DNA of 64,000 bases from Acanthopleura granulata (lineage: Eukaryota > Mollusca > Polyplacophora > Chitonida > Chitonidae). Location: assembly GCA_016165875.1 (NCBI GenBank), contig JABBOT010000080.1, forward strand, positions 13,126,337 through 13,190,336. The letters run 5' to 3'. The position numbers were made by a program, and so were the translations under genes. Under the pieces are notes generated by a model, which saw only the letters and a list, made by a program, of their open reading frames with translations, searched no databases and was not told where the DNA came from. Shown piece after piece: positions 12,726 to 25,711 of the stretch (position 1 is its first letter; each line of letters begins with the position of its first letter).

Positions 12726-15700
12726 TTAAAGTAGACAAAAATTACTGTATGTCACACGTAAACCCAATTTAAGGATATCATAATAGACGACATTTGCACA
12801 ATCCGTAACTAGGTGCTTCCTCATGAGGAGCGTCCAAGTGAATAAAGATTCCACTGCGTAAATATGACAATTTGTATTAGGCTCAGCGTGCTTGGTACGA
12901 AGAAACATTTTATGCGTACATGCACTTTAGCGTTCGCTAATTATTTGATTTTTTATAATGATACCGGAAAAAGTTCAGTTGAATATAGCGTTATTAATTT
13001 GCCTCATATGTCAGCTGCATATTTCTACCCTATGTTTCATCATATACATGTGTATAGTACAAAAAATTGTATTCAGGTAAACCAAAATAACATGTTCTGT
13101 TGGTATCTAATTTGCCAGGGATCTAACCGAGGTACCTTTAATTTAGACCTGAACTTTATGTGGAAGAGTACTATATTTCAGAATTGAGTGTGCCTTCATA
13201 TGCGTGTCTTAAGTGCCTCTGTGTGTGTGCATCAAAAGACTCTCTGTGCACGTATGCCGAAGGCTAAGGATCTATCAAGCAGAAGGGCAAGTATATATCT
13301 GCCATGTCCCAAATGCTGTGGTGTACACACCGGTTTTTATGCTGGGGCGTGGGGATGAGCTTGTAGAGATAGCTGTTGAGAGAAGCAGACGAACGATCGG
13401 CCACCGTGAACTTCTCAGGTTGCCCGGCTATATACTGATTACTCCGCCGTTTAGTTGCATCTCTTAAAATAGTACCTACTCCGAGCAACGGCTCTTCAGC
13501 CTGGACGCACCACAGCGGACTTCAGATGCTACTGTTGTGGGGAGACGGCTTTACACTTGCACATGCTTCGATGGGGGTGTTTTGTGGGTGTGGGGAGGTG
13601 GGGGCGGGACGACATCAAGTTATATCGCTTATTACAAAGAATATCGAAAATTCCACCACACATATGCTGTTTGTAGCCTCTGTAAAAGTTTACAGGCGTT
13701 TTCCCAAGATGATAGTTTTGACGTCTATAAAGTTGATTTAATGTTAAAGATCGCCCTCTGCTGAATGCTTCCATCCCCCATCCCACCCCAAGGTGTATAC
13801 AATACAGAGGCTATCTTTCAGAAATCTACTCCGTTACATACCCTTAAACCCCTACGGCCCAAGGTTGCTCAACGAAAAAGGGCAGGCATTCAAGGACACG
13901 AGTAGAGGTCATCGCACTGTGGCAGAGATCAAACTCTCTGTTTCAAAAGGCTTCGCGTGCTAAAAACTCTCTATGAATTGCAAATCGAATCCCACAAACT
14001 AATCTTAAATGTAAAAGTGTGGTGTACGTCAGGGGCGTCAGTTGGAGCGCTTACTATTTATAAAATATCCGCAATAATAAACTTGTAGTGAATACTTCAC
14101 TGTATACATTATATATTCCATAACATTACAATTTTTTTCTCTCTGAAATAGACTTGAATGACTGACACTGAACTGCAATACAGTGATAACTTACAACAGC
14201 ATCTTAGGCCTGTGATGAAAGAATTTTACATTCAGTGTTTTACCGTTCCACATAAAATGAGCACGTTTTTTGCAGCATACGTATTATGCTTTACATATTT
14301 AACATCATTCAAAATGAAACAGGATTGCTATTTTTACACCTATCAAATTGACCTGTGTATTTTACAATGATCTGTAATGGAAATTCTCGAATATAAAGCA
14401 TTCTTTAAATTAAATCTGTATTTAGCTCATGGGTTAGAATCAAATTATGTTAAGAATTGTTTTACATGAAGCACGGTTCAACATAACGTGTGGATGGACA
14501 TCATCATGTTTAATTGCTCGACGCTGGCGAAGTAAATGGTAGCACCTTAAGCTTACGCCTGGTGTCGGCCATGTCAATTATACTCGAGGAATCTTCGCAC
14601 TTCCATGTCGGCGGAGCTCCAAAACTTGTCTCCCGGCAGTGTTTACAGCAACCGTGCCAGTTTATTCTCTCACTACATATATCCTGTTTTGTTTTAGTTT
14701 CCTGACTTTAGGAAAAATATTTTTTCTGGCGCCATCCTCAAATTAAAGAGAAATTACATCTGGTATAAGGGATATACCGTGAAGAGGTAGAGGAAAAAAA
14801 AACCACAACAACATAACTTGTACTTACATAGTTCGAGCCCTTGTATCTACTGTACGACATTTTGATGCTGTTGTGGATCGAATTGGTTCCGCACCGATGT
14901 TAAGATAATAGCTGCTTCCGCTACATGTATTTCACGCAGGTGTGATGGAACAAGACTCGTGGATAGTCATGTTGCGTGGTACTGTAGTGGCCTCTTCCTG
15001 CAGTCCGTCTTACTTAGCACATGTTGCTTTCTTCGTGCAGGACCTATAGGGAGGAGGTAATTACTGGTGGTTGCCCAGTCCTCGATACATGGTTCAGTAA
15101 CTCAACTTCTTCAATAAGGCCGAACACTCCCACAGGCTGGAAGCCGGCACTGAACTGGAGTGCAACCCGGCAGGGTCGGGAATGCCTCAGTCAGGGTGGT
15201 GCATATCTGAGGCGGGGGTCAGTGGGATCGTTAAGACAATAGGTGGACGCGGAATTAGTATCAGGAGAGGAGGCCCAGAATCAATGTGGTATAAAGTGTA
15301 AACCAAAGGCTTCTGGCATCCATGCAGACTACCCCCCCAATATGCTACAAGCGAGAAGTTTTTCGGTCTCCGGGTTCTTCTTCTTCTATAGGCTATCGGT
15401 ACCTCTTTTCTCCAGCCCTCACAGACGCTTCTGTTTATGATGAAGCGATGTTCTTACTGACTACAAAACCGAAAAATTATCCGCTTCGCTTCAAACAGCT
15501 AAAAATACGTCGAGCATCAGTCTGGGTCGTGCGGGAGGTTTTTCTCGAAAAAGAGTTACATGTACTAGTATCTGCCAAGCGCTTCCAGTTTCCCTTATCA
15601 AAAAAGTTCCACGAAGCGGCCGATATTGACTTCACAGAAGCTGGCTGCTCCGGAGGCGTTAATCATATAATCAACGGTGCGTCTTGACTTTCAGACAACT

Positions 15701-16738
15701 GTAATTCAAACAGATTCTTCTCAAATAACCAAAACACTCCTTTCGAACACTGAAGATGGTGCATAAACTTAATTTTATGCGTACATGTGTTGTAATCTTA
15801 GGCCCCTTATCACAGCATTCAAGAATACAGTTCAATTCGCTACAGTTGAATCCTTTACTTTATAACTATCAGGATGTGCGGAATCCAACATATCCTTCGA
15901 GTAGTCAAATGAATAGAGATAAACTGATATAAGCTTTCTTCTAGAGAACCTTTAGATTTGTCTGCAACATTATCCACTAGACTGACGTGATCTGGGTTCA
16001 GCCGCCGATGTCTATGTATACGCACCTTCGACTTGCTCAAGGAGACGAAAGAAAAAAAAAGGACGAACGTAAAACAACGCCAAGTCTCATATATTGTAAT
16101 CCTAAAAGCCAGTTGGTTAAAAGTAAACAACGCGGACTGTTAGCGCTAAAAAGACACTTAGCAACTTAGCAGAGTCGGAAAAAAGTGTAAAAGCAATTGC
16201 TCTTTCTGTGCCACCAGAGAATAATTTATACACGCGGTAATTGGAGGTACGCATTATTTTAAAACAAAGTCAGATCAAGAAACAGTTACATTGGTTAGCA
16301 AAGGCCAATCCGTAATCAAACCCTTTTACAATCTCTGGACTTTGAGTCTTCCAACTTCTGTACTATACAGAAAAAAATAAACTTATTTAATGGGAATGTT
16401 TATATAAGATCTCTTAAATGATATCCCCATCAGCGCCCTGGTGCTCTAGAGCTCATCTAAAGACTGCTTATTATTAAACCAGTCCAAACTTGTTACTTAT
16501 ACCCATGGATTGTATCGAGGAACTAACTTGAGTTTCTTGATCAACACAGGCATCATAAAATAGAAAGATACATACAACATATTATGTGAAATATAAAAGA
16601 GGGCTGTATGCAGAGCAAAACCATGCAGAGCTGCGACTACAGTCTGAATATACTTTGCAAATGGTTCCGGCGTCTTGTCAGGTTACCTCTGCTTTTTCTT
16701 TTATTCTTAAACCTTTATTTACATATATACACCCCTTA

Positions 16739-16800
16739 GCAACATGGCTTAAGCAGAATTAGGTAAAAAAAATGCAGTAAAACAGAATTTGGCAAAAAAT
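16739..16800 (+). mobile_element. Dispersed repeat family 3, 3'-end fragment
   Basis: AACATGGCTTAAGCAGAATT then AGGTAAAAAAAA is the reverse complement of the outer end at 12.53 kb and ends in an A-run, as a retroposon 3' end would. Confidence 0.5.
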
Positions 16801-16849
16801 GCAGAGTTGTTAAATCAGTCATAATATATTAGGCGCTATCTGTCCAAAA

Positions 16850-16920
16850 ACCCAGGCCTCGAAACCTACATTCGTACACCAGACTCAGCCAAAATGGTCG
16901 TTCCGGATCAATAAAAGACC
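16850..16920 (-). repeat. Dispersed repeat, copy B (partner at 5.6 kb, inverted)
   Basis: Plus-strand CCAGGCCTCGAAACCTACAT, TCGTACACCAGACTCAGCCA and TTCCGGATCAATAA are the inverse of copy A. Confidence 0.75.
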
Positions 16921-19614
16921 GAATACAAATCAATCAATAACTGTTACTAAGTATTCTACAAGATGTTGTCTCCCAGCTTTCCTTGCCCGTCAGATAGTGT
17001 TGCTCTGCCAGTCGAGCAGAGTTCGGACTAAACTGTCAGCCTCAGCGAACAGAATATAATCACAACACCTCGTGGCATAGCTTATAAGCAGAATTTGGTT
17101 GAGGAAGAAGGAAGTGATGGTAATTAAAATGTACTAAACGTCACCGATCTTTAAGTGGTCCATTTCCCGATTCAAAATTCAACACCTACTCAACCAAAGA
17201 ACTGTGAAAGCATATCAAGTGGGGCAGACAACAGTTTTCGATGATACCGGAAAGGCGCAAGGAATGATTTAGATTCGCATAAATTTAAAATAGGAAACAT
17301 CCATAACAATATTTAGATTTAAATTTGAGCGTTGAGTCAAAACTCAATCAAATTCAGCATTCTTATTTAAGCAATCAACTTTAGCAACATAAGATGAAAA
17401 TAAAAATCTGAACATCGAAACAGAAATCGGTATACCAGCCATCAACCACATAATGAACGTTACGGGTCAATAATTGCAATACAAACTTCCAAACAACATT
17501 CAATACAGAACATCAAAGAATTAAGAAAAGATATAAAGTATGAAATGAGAACGGCGTCATATAAAGATGAATTAATGGATCAAGTTTTTATTGATGAAGG
17601 AAAGGCAACAGGAATATTCTATGAGAATGAATTAAATCAGTATCCAAGTCTTGTGATAGTTCACAGGTAGTCGTTAATCTAAATAGTGTATCACAGTTGA
17701 GCTTTTATAGCAACTGTTCATGGATATCCAATGTGGAATCTACTTGTTCGTTCTTTGGAAGATGTATGAGGAAAAAAAGATATGCATGTATATGTATATA
17801 ATATGTACATAGCTGCTCAAAAAAGAGCCAGCCTTTCTTAATGTCAGAAATACAGGCAGTGCAATATTCAGCACATCTAGTTGAAATCTAGGACTACTTT
17901 CTAGATGATGAGTACTTCATACGCGTAATAATTGCAACTCCTATACTATAACCAGAATGTAGTTACAATTATAGCTGAGAAAGAAACGACGCTTATACAG
18001 AAATATCCTTACAGAATATGCAGAATCGAACTGCCAGAGATCCTAAACATCCACCGTTCCCCAGGAGCTTTAAGAATGAGAAAGAGTATTGTGGTGTTTC
18101 TTTGAATTTACTCCACACACTGAGAATGATAGACTTAGATTTCCTGGAATGAACTAAACTTATATTCAAAATCACTGACATATCTCTTGTTATAACGTAA
18201 AAGAAAAGTACTTACGGTTCTGTAGGGCATTGTTTACACGCCGTCTGGAAGTGGGACTATAGTACAGTCATGGTTACTCCTCTATTGGGGAGGTACAACT
18301 GGCCTGCCTCTGATACGACCTACGCCAGCTGGCTTAAGGCTAACCAGTCAAGAGGTGAGTTTAACTCCCGAAGTATTTGCTAATAAGTTGGCGTTTTCCT
18401 TAAACCTTAGTCAGGAAAAAACCTGACGCAGCTGGTATCACAGAGATGCAACGTTAATAAAAAAAAACCACTTAGCTATTTTTTGCTAACCCAGGGAAAA
18501 CCTACTTTGAAAACACGGTTCGCACCAGAGGAGAAAAAATATTGGTCTGATGTTTAAGTCTTCACTAGCCCTATACCCCCACCTTTCTCCACCCACGTTA
18601 CCTGGGCGGACGATTTAAACACGTGTAGTTCATACTGACCCTATATTTAGTCCACTAGGTAAACAAGACCCCTGCGATGATGAGGATATCAGAGAGGCCA
18701 GCGATGATGTCTTCGATAACAGACATGTTCTCTTTCATTTGCTGATTTGAATCTGAGAAGTAGCTTATAGTTGATGGCAGAAAGTTTAGAGGCCATTAAT
18801 GACTTCAAATTAACGCTTGGATTAAATGGACTTCAAGGGATTGCTGGATAATTTCTCACAACCACATGCTATTCATTGACATCAAGTGAGAAGCAACCAT
18901 TTAATAAGGCAAAGGTCATCTAAGCAGCCTCAAAAATGGCGTGTTTCCAAAATGTTTTGAATTTATGGTGTTTTTGTAGAACTTTTCAACTCAGCTTTCT
19001 GCAGACTACATAAAAATCATGCGACGTCACAATGTATGACTGGAAGTTTTAGTTTGGAAATATGCACACTAAAATATAACTGTGTTTGAATTTGTTATAT
19101 ATGGTCTCCAAGACATATACTTGAACTATCGTTACTGCCCCGCCCTACATTCATCCTTTACTTAACTGGGTATAAAATGTTTGGTTCATAAAATGTTGAA
19201 CTTTCCGATAAATACCATCATCGAATTACACATGGATATGCGTTAAACAATCGTCGTAGTATGAACTAGCTGCTTTGGCCTAAATAATCTCCACCGTGAG
19301 ATAAATTATATGGTTTGTGGCTGACGTCTTAGCACCGTGGGTGTTAATAGCGTAATAATTGCAACCTTCTGCCGGCCCCTCTCTCTGTTTACCTGTTCTA
19401 CAGCAGTGAGTTCTATGGGAGGGTTGCGTGGAGAAACCCGGCCCTAAAACTCATGCTGAAAGCGTTGCTCAGCTTAATAGATTTGCATGCGAAGATGTTT
19501 GGATAATAAATAACCTGAAATATTGTCCTATAGAGTCTTTGGATACATAGGTAAGCATTGAGTTTAGACCGTATATACGTCTTGGAATAAGTACACTTGC
19601 ATGTGTTTACTCCC

Positions 19615-19808
19615 AATACTCTGGGATGGGACTGCGGTTTAGGGTGAGAATGCTAATGTGATTCAGGGCAAATGAGCATGCGCGGCTCCCAGTCGTTGGT
19701 AGAAGAGGTTCAGGTTCAAATCCGGTATTGGAAATATAAAAAAATACAGCAAGGAGAATAAAACCAGGGCGACGACGACAGTAGGATAGTTGGCAATTGG
19801 TCACATGC
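19615..19808 (+). mobile_element. Dispersed repeat family 3 with a tRNA-like head
   Basis: GGACTGCGGTTTAGGGTGAG followed by AGGTTCAGGTTCAAATCCGG (good B box), then AATAAAACCAGGGCGACGAC and TAGTTGGCAATTGGTCACAT. This copy suggests that family 3 is also a tRNA-derived SINE. Confidence 0.65.
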
Positions 19809-19996
19809 TACAGGATATATGAATTCAATGTAAAGGGACCGGGCTGTTTCTTGATTGACATGCACTCATTGTTCGTCAAGGATAACTTATCTATAAACAC
19901 CAATGAGATGTAAGCCTGGGTATGTCACTTCATTTTCCAACCAATCAAAACTGTACCACTTCGTATAAAATCATTGGCGTAAAACTCGAGTAGATA

Positions 19997-19997
19997 A

Positions 19998-20057
<60 letters not shown>

Positions 20058-20060
20058 ATT
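19997..20060. repeat. (AAAT)n microsatellite
   Basis: Uninterrupted AAAT repeats of about 63 bp. It follows GGCGTAAAACTCGAG at 19977, so it probably grew from a SINE-type tail. Confidence 0.95.
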
Positions 20061-21198
20061 GTATTATAAGATATTAATACAGAGATAAAGTTTAACTACT
20101 AAAATGATAAATTTCCCGAAGGGGAGGGGGTCTCGTGTGAAAAAATAGAATTTCTTTTAGTATTGTAAACATATCACGAACAACACTACTCATCTTAACT
20201 TCGTTCTCTTGTACTCAGACCTGTTACGTTTATCTTCCTCCAAGACACCAAGAGGAATCCCAAGCCAAGAAAACGTCAGGTTTAAATTTGCTTTATCTTC
20301 AGTTCACGACCTATGTGTTAAGTTCAAGATAAGGCAACGCAAAGTGTACCCACGCACAACGCCATCTGCCTACCCCATCACGAATATGAAACTTGATTTA
20401 AAACCGTGATACCCATTTTACGTTATATTATGTTACATCAGACAACTAACTAGTTTGGGGGTGCTGTCCAGAATTCATTGTCCTGTTATATATAGGAATA
20501 ACTCAGGCTGTGATATACTGTCATCATCTGCTCATCTGGGATATCGTAGTGAAGGAGTTCCCAGTTATTTTGACACGCCAGATGGACTGAAGAGGGGGAT
20601 AAAGACGTGACACTCTGACACGTGCCCGTGCTTCAACCGGTAAGAGTTAAAAAAAAAAAGAGAGAGAAAGAGACATGAGCTACAGGCTACAGTGAGCAGC
20701 TGTTTGCATCATCATTTATACCCCGGATATAGACGGGCATAACAGATACCAGATAACGTATGCAGACAGTTTTACTGTTTATGTTTGACGATGTGAAAGC
20801 GCACGTGCTTTCAATTATACAGGCTATGCAGGAAATACCTGGCATTTTCATAGCAAAACAATTGCACAGATTTTTTAAATATAATTTTATTTCTGCTTGT
20901 TTGATTTGCTTGGCTTTAGAGTTCCTATCAACATTAGTCTGTTCGTAACACGACGACGTATCTCTGGAGCAGACACGGGCATATATATATTCATAGTGCT
21001 GTCTCACTGGAACGCCATAACGAAGACACCATGCAGACATGACACCCCTTCCAGTCACAACAATCTGACACCGGGCCGACCTGAACCTGGTGTGTTGCAC
21101 TTATGATGAGCATACTCTGCAATCATCTATAGTATCCTGTGTCTGCTGTTATTATTTGTTAAATACATTGCAATTTAACAACACTGTATTGTTTTACA

Positions 21199-21395
21199 TA
21201 ATTCTGCTTAAGTCTTGGTCCTAGGGACCATAGTTGCTATTCTTATGCATTTAAACAGTTAGAATATAACCTTAACTAAAGTAAATTGACAATAGGCCAA
21301 ATTTCACCTGTAACGAGGGACAACTTACTAACTATATCCCCCTGTCGTCGGTGCTCTGGTTTTACTCTCTATGTTGTATAATCTTTTATGTTACA
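21199..21395 (-). mobile_element. Dispersed repeat family 3, reverse
   Basis: Plus-strand landmarks ATAATTCTGCTTAAGTCTTG, AATATAACCTTAACTAAAGT, AAATTGACAATAGG and GGTGCTCTGGTTTTACTCTC. Collinear with the 12.5-kb copy. Confidence 0.75.
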
Positions 21396-22170
21396 CTACT
21401 ACAAGGCAGCCGATCGTGGCGGATTAGTAAAAGGCGCTTATCGTTCAGTGGTATGGGCATATACACAAGGTTAGGGCTCAATTTGTACATTTCCCGACAT
21501 TCACTGTCCACGTGGTCTTAGTGATAATAAACGGTCGACGACGCTCATGTGACCGTTAAGCAGTCTAACGTTCGCTGAAACCACTTGTTTTCCACCAATA
21601 TGGTGTGCTTATCTGTACATACGTCACATGTGGGAAAGTTCGTCCCACTGAAATACCTAATCCACCTGGAAATTATCCACACCCAATCTTGTATCATCGC
21701 ACAACACGGTTAATGTTAACCGTGGTCCGGATTCCGGAGCCAGGGACTGTATATAAGCACGTGTACTTAATACGTGAACATGGTGCTTTTATGAATATTG
21801 GCAATCAAAGCACCACAGAGACTCCTACACTTGCAATGCAACTGGAAATCATCCACAGGCGAAGCTACCAGCACAAAATGCGGTCTGCGCAAACCTTGTT
21901 CTAATCCGCGATTTGGGGTTGCAAAAGCATCCGTGTTCATTACACCAACATGATGCTTTTGTGTACGGCCGCAGACGGAAACGCGATTGAGAGACCTATA
22001 TTTGTATTCGACAAGAAAATTATTTATGGACTACGTGTTTGAAATTGAATTGGATGTGTAAAATGCCATTTTTAGTGTTCACTTCATACGACGTTTTAAA
22101 ACGGCTAGTTACAGTCCTACCGTTCGTTTCTTTTGGTGTTCTAAATTTATATGATTTTATATACAATCGG

Positions 22171-22192
22171 CGTCTGGTCACATGACCAGACG
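22171..22192. repeat. 10-bp-arm palindrome
   Basis: CGTCTGGTCA, CA, TGACCAGACG. The perfect arms with a 2-nt centre are notable, but no partner feature is visible. Confidence 0.6.
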
Positions 22193-25100
22193 GCATCCGT
22201 GTTTGTGAGCAAGGGAAATACGAGATAGAACACTACGGAAAAAAAAACTATGTAAAGATTCAATTTTATACAACATCGTGACATAAGATTTGTGTAATAT
22301 AATCGTAAAATGGTTATAGTGTCTAGTTGTTTACAAGTGTGCTGTGAAGCTGCTGTGATTTTTGACCATGTGGAGTTCTGTGACGGACCGCGTGATCTTA
22401 CCCGTTCGTTATAAAATTGTAAGGAGTGAGCCTTTGTACAACTTAAGCTATAAAAGTGGTTAGCGGTCATGCAGATAGGTTGTGGTGTGTTGATCTCATG
22501 TTCTTTTGGAGTTTTGTACATATCGAGTGAGATTAGTGTTGCTGTATAGTTGCGGATTTTTATTTTTTTTATTTTTTTTGTTTACTCTGCAGTCACACGC
22601 CATAGAATACTGATGTGTCCGTTGCTGCCGTTTGAGTACAATGGCTGCCGCTGTGTTATGTTAGGGGTAAGTGGCACGTATAGAATAATGGTACAACTAG
22701 TTCAGACGTTCTAGTTTGTACGGTTGCATAATATGTTACACAGTTACAAAGTAACGTAGATACCTTAAGAAGTAGTATAACAAGTGCGTTAGGGTGAATG
22801 TATGATAATTCTATTGGTTATTGGATTTTTTTATACAAGTGTTCAAAGTTTATTCCAAGTGTTGTGTTCTAGGACGCGTGGGGACGTCAGATAGCGTTGC
22901 TGCGTTGTAATAGCCAGATATAATAATTTCAACATTTTGCAAGTACTATTTGGTTTCAAACGTTTCGGGTATTAGTTTCTTACGACGTTGTTAGCTCTAG
23001 AGTTAAAGCGGTTCTCTGCATATAGTTGTTATATGTAAGGCGGCTTAGGTAGGTTGTTACGAGCGGCCGCACCCTGTGGCATTGAGGACACTCGAATTTG
23101 GAATTTCGCCCAAACTATCATAATATATGTACGGAACTGTGGATGTAGATATGAATGGAATTGTAGCTCGTGTAAACCGCTCATATCAATATAATTGTTT
23201 TGTGGTACACATATAACTAACTGTAATCTGGTCATCCTGTTTGTTCCATTCAGGGTTTCAGTGACTGCCACACATGCTGAAATAAACACCTATCACCTAT
23301 CATTACGAGCTGGTGTTCTGGTTCCTGCCTTACAGATATCAAGCCTAAAATATCACTGAAACCTGATGAACGCTTCTGTTGCATCTGTGTATGTTTCCGA
23401 GTTGTCTCACATATAGTTTTGATCAAATTTCGGAAGCTTAGTCTTGATCGCGGTCAGCTAAAACGGTTGTTGGCGAATCACAAGATATTTAAGAAGTCAT
23501 GGCATTGTTTAGTTAACCGAAGAGATTTTTATAGAATTGTAGATGAATACACCGGAAATTTCGATGTTTAATTTATAAACACTTTTATGCATCCGATATT
23601 AAACACTTGAGGACTCTAGCATTACAGTATAGGCCTCTATACATGTTTTAGACACTTATGTATAATACTTAAATATATGTGTGCATTTATTAAACAGGCT
23701 TGTCTGAAGTTCAACCACCCATTAAACGCGTTGGGCGTTATTTTACAGTGTGTTGACTACCGTTTAATTCATTTGATGTACTAGAATCTACTGCGTACTG
23801 TTCTTCAATCGCATTACAGTCCTCAGGTTTTGATGTGTCACAAGTAAACTCACCAAATATTTATTTGACATCATACGGTAAAACCGCCCCAACATATCCG
23901 TTGCAAAGTTTGACTTTTGGTGGCTTGCCTCCAGCTGGTATACACGTAAGTGTGGCCAAACCGTTGAAATTTATGAAGCCTTTAGGGATACTATATATAT
24001 GTCACGGTCAATGACCCCAAAAGCAAGCCGATGTCATTTGATGCCAAAAATGAGCACTTGGCAAAAATGAAGAGATATAAAGACTGCAGATCATAAGGGC
24101 CCATGTACAAAAACATTTCGTGGGGCATATGAGATCGCATTACACCACTGAAGCCAACTGTCTGTGAATCTATATATTTGCTCAGAAAGGAGGGCAAGGA
24201 AATGCTACTTCAACGTTACTAAAATAAATTGTATATCATGCATGTGTCTATCTAAAGAAAATTTGAACGGAATTTGAACATATGAAGAAGCATGTCTTTC
24301 ATGCAGGATACGGGGGAAATAGACTATAATTCTTTTTCATGCCGATAATCCTAATGGCCTACCCGATTGTGCTAAGATAGACATGACTATAAACAGTGAA
24401 GATACATCGGTGGTATTTACTTGAATTTCCACAAGAAATAGAACTGAACTACATACATGTATATATTGGTATTGAAGTGCCAGTCAACTTCAAACAAATA
24501 GCCTATCTTTTTACTTATAATGAAGTTATATAATTGAATTACCAATACGAGACGATCGTTGCATTTACAAAAGCATTGTTAATTGGCCCAACGAATTTAA
24601 TAGGTTACCGTTAATTATTGTAGCTCGAAATCTCCAGCTGATATGTCGTGGTCATAAAATGGCTTCAACATTTGGATGATGATCTGTCAAGGCAATCCAC
24701 CAATAAGATGGCAGACCGGAAACGCTGTGTTGCACCACCTCGTTATCGCCTCACAAGAGCGGCCTTCCGACCAGCCACAAACAGAGCAACGTTTTTAAAT
24801 GGTGTGAGACAGGCGATTTAAAAAAATTGCTGGAGTGACCCAGTAGATTATGTATACCACAAAGAAGGTGTTTCATCAGAAACAATCAAAACACTAAACA
24901 AACGAGCGTAAAAGCTGTTGCGTAGAGATACAAATTGACCTTTTTGTAACAATTCGCAGTTTGTGAAATTTGTGAGTAACATAAACAATGATAGCTGTCA
25001 CATAATCGTAGAAAAGGTGACGAAATGAATCACTCATATGACGCCATAATGACGTTTTAAACCATCATCTCGTGAGTCATTGCAATCACGTGACCGAGTA

Positions 25101-25554
25101 GTCGTCGGGTGTTTTGTTATCTTTGTAATATGGGAGGAAAGTGAGAGGTCGTTGAGTTATAGTTTGTTATTTGAACGCGATTAAAGCTTTGAAACTTGGG
25201 AATGTAAACTTTCTTTCTGTCGCGGGAAATACACGGCGTGTGCGGTGATGGGAGGATGTTTACAGGGGTCTAAAGTCAACAGCCTCTACCTGACAAGATG
25301 CAGTTTATATACTCGTACAGTGATATACGTCATGTGTGAGGCGTCGGCAACCATGTTATTGACTTAGCTTAATTTAAACCGAATCTATTTACCGGGATTT
25401 TTTTCTAAGGTATATACAGACAATGCTCCATACAAGTCTCTCACCTTAACAAACGGTTACTTTATCTTTGCCAAAGTTGTTGTGGTACTATTTTAAACCA
25501 GCGTCTACTCAAATTGAAATCGTCTTAAATGCTTGTGTAGCATACGGTTTGGCT

Positions 25555-25711
25555 GCTTAATGCATGTAGGCGATCAGCCAGCAATCTATGGATGGTCGTG
25601 GGTTTCCTCCGGACTCTACCCGATTTTCTCCTATCCAAATGCTGGCCGCCGTTGTATACCTGAAATGTTCTTAAACACGGCGTAGAACACCAATCAAATA
25701 AATACATAATA
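25555..25711 (+). mobile_element. SINE family 1, 5'-truncated and diverged
   Basis: Retains GGATGGTCGTGGGTTTCCTC, CAAATGCTGGCCGCCGT and the tail GGCGTAGAACACCAATCAAA. The tRNA head is absent. Confidence 0.8.

Larger units (their letters stand above)
7928..19610. other. No gene recognised; repeats only
   Basis: Holds SINE copies at 9.4 and 10.2 kb, tRNA-like relics, the 136-bp duplication, family 3 copies and a T-rich tract near 12.47-12.52 kb. Frames such as 12864-13187 and 15322-15687 show no family match. Confidence 0.6.

Noticed and set aside
20687..21100. 137-residue minus-strand frame overlapping two plus-strand frames
   Set aside because: Overlapping frames on both strands with no recognisable motif are expected by chance at this length.
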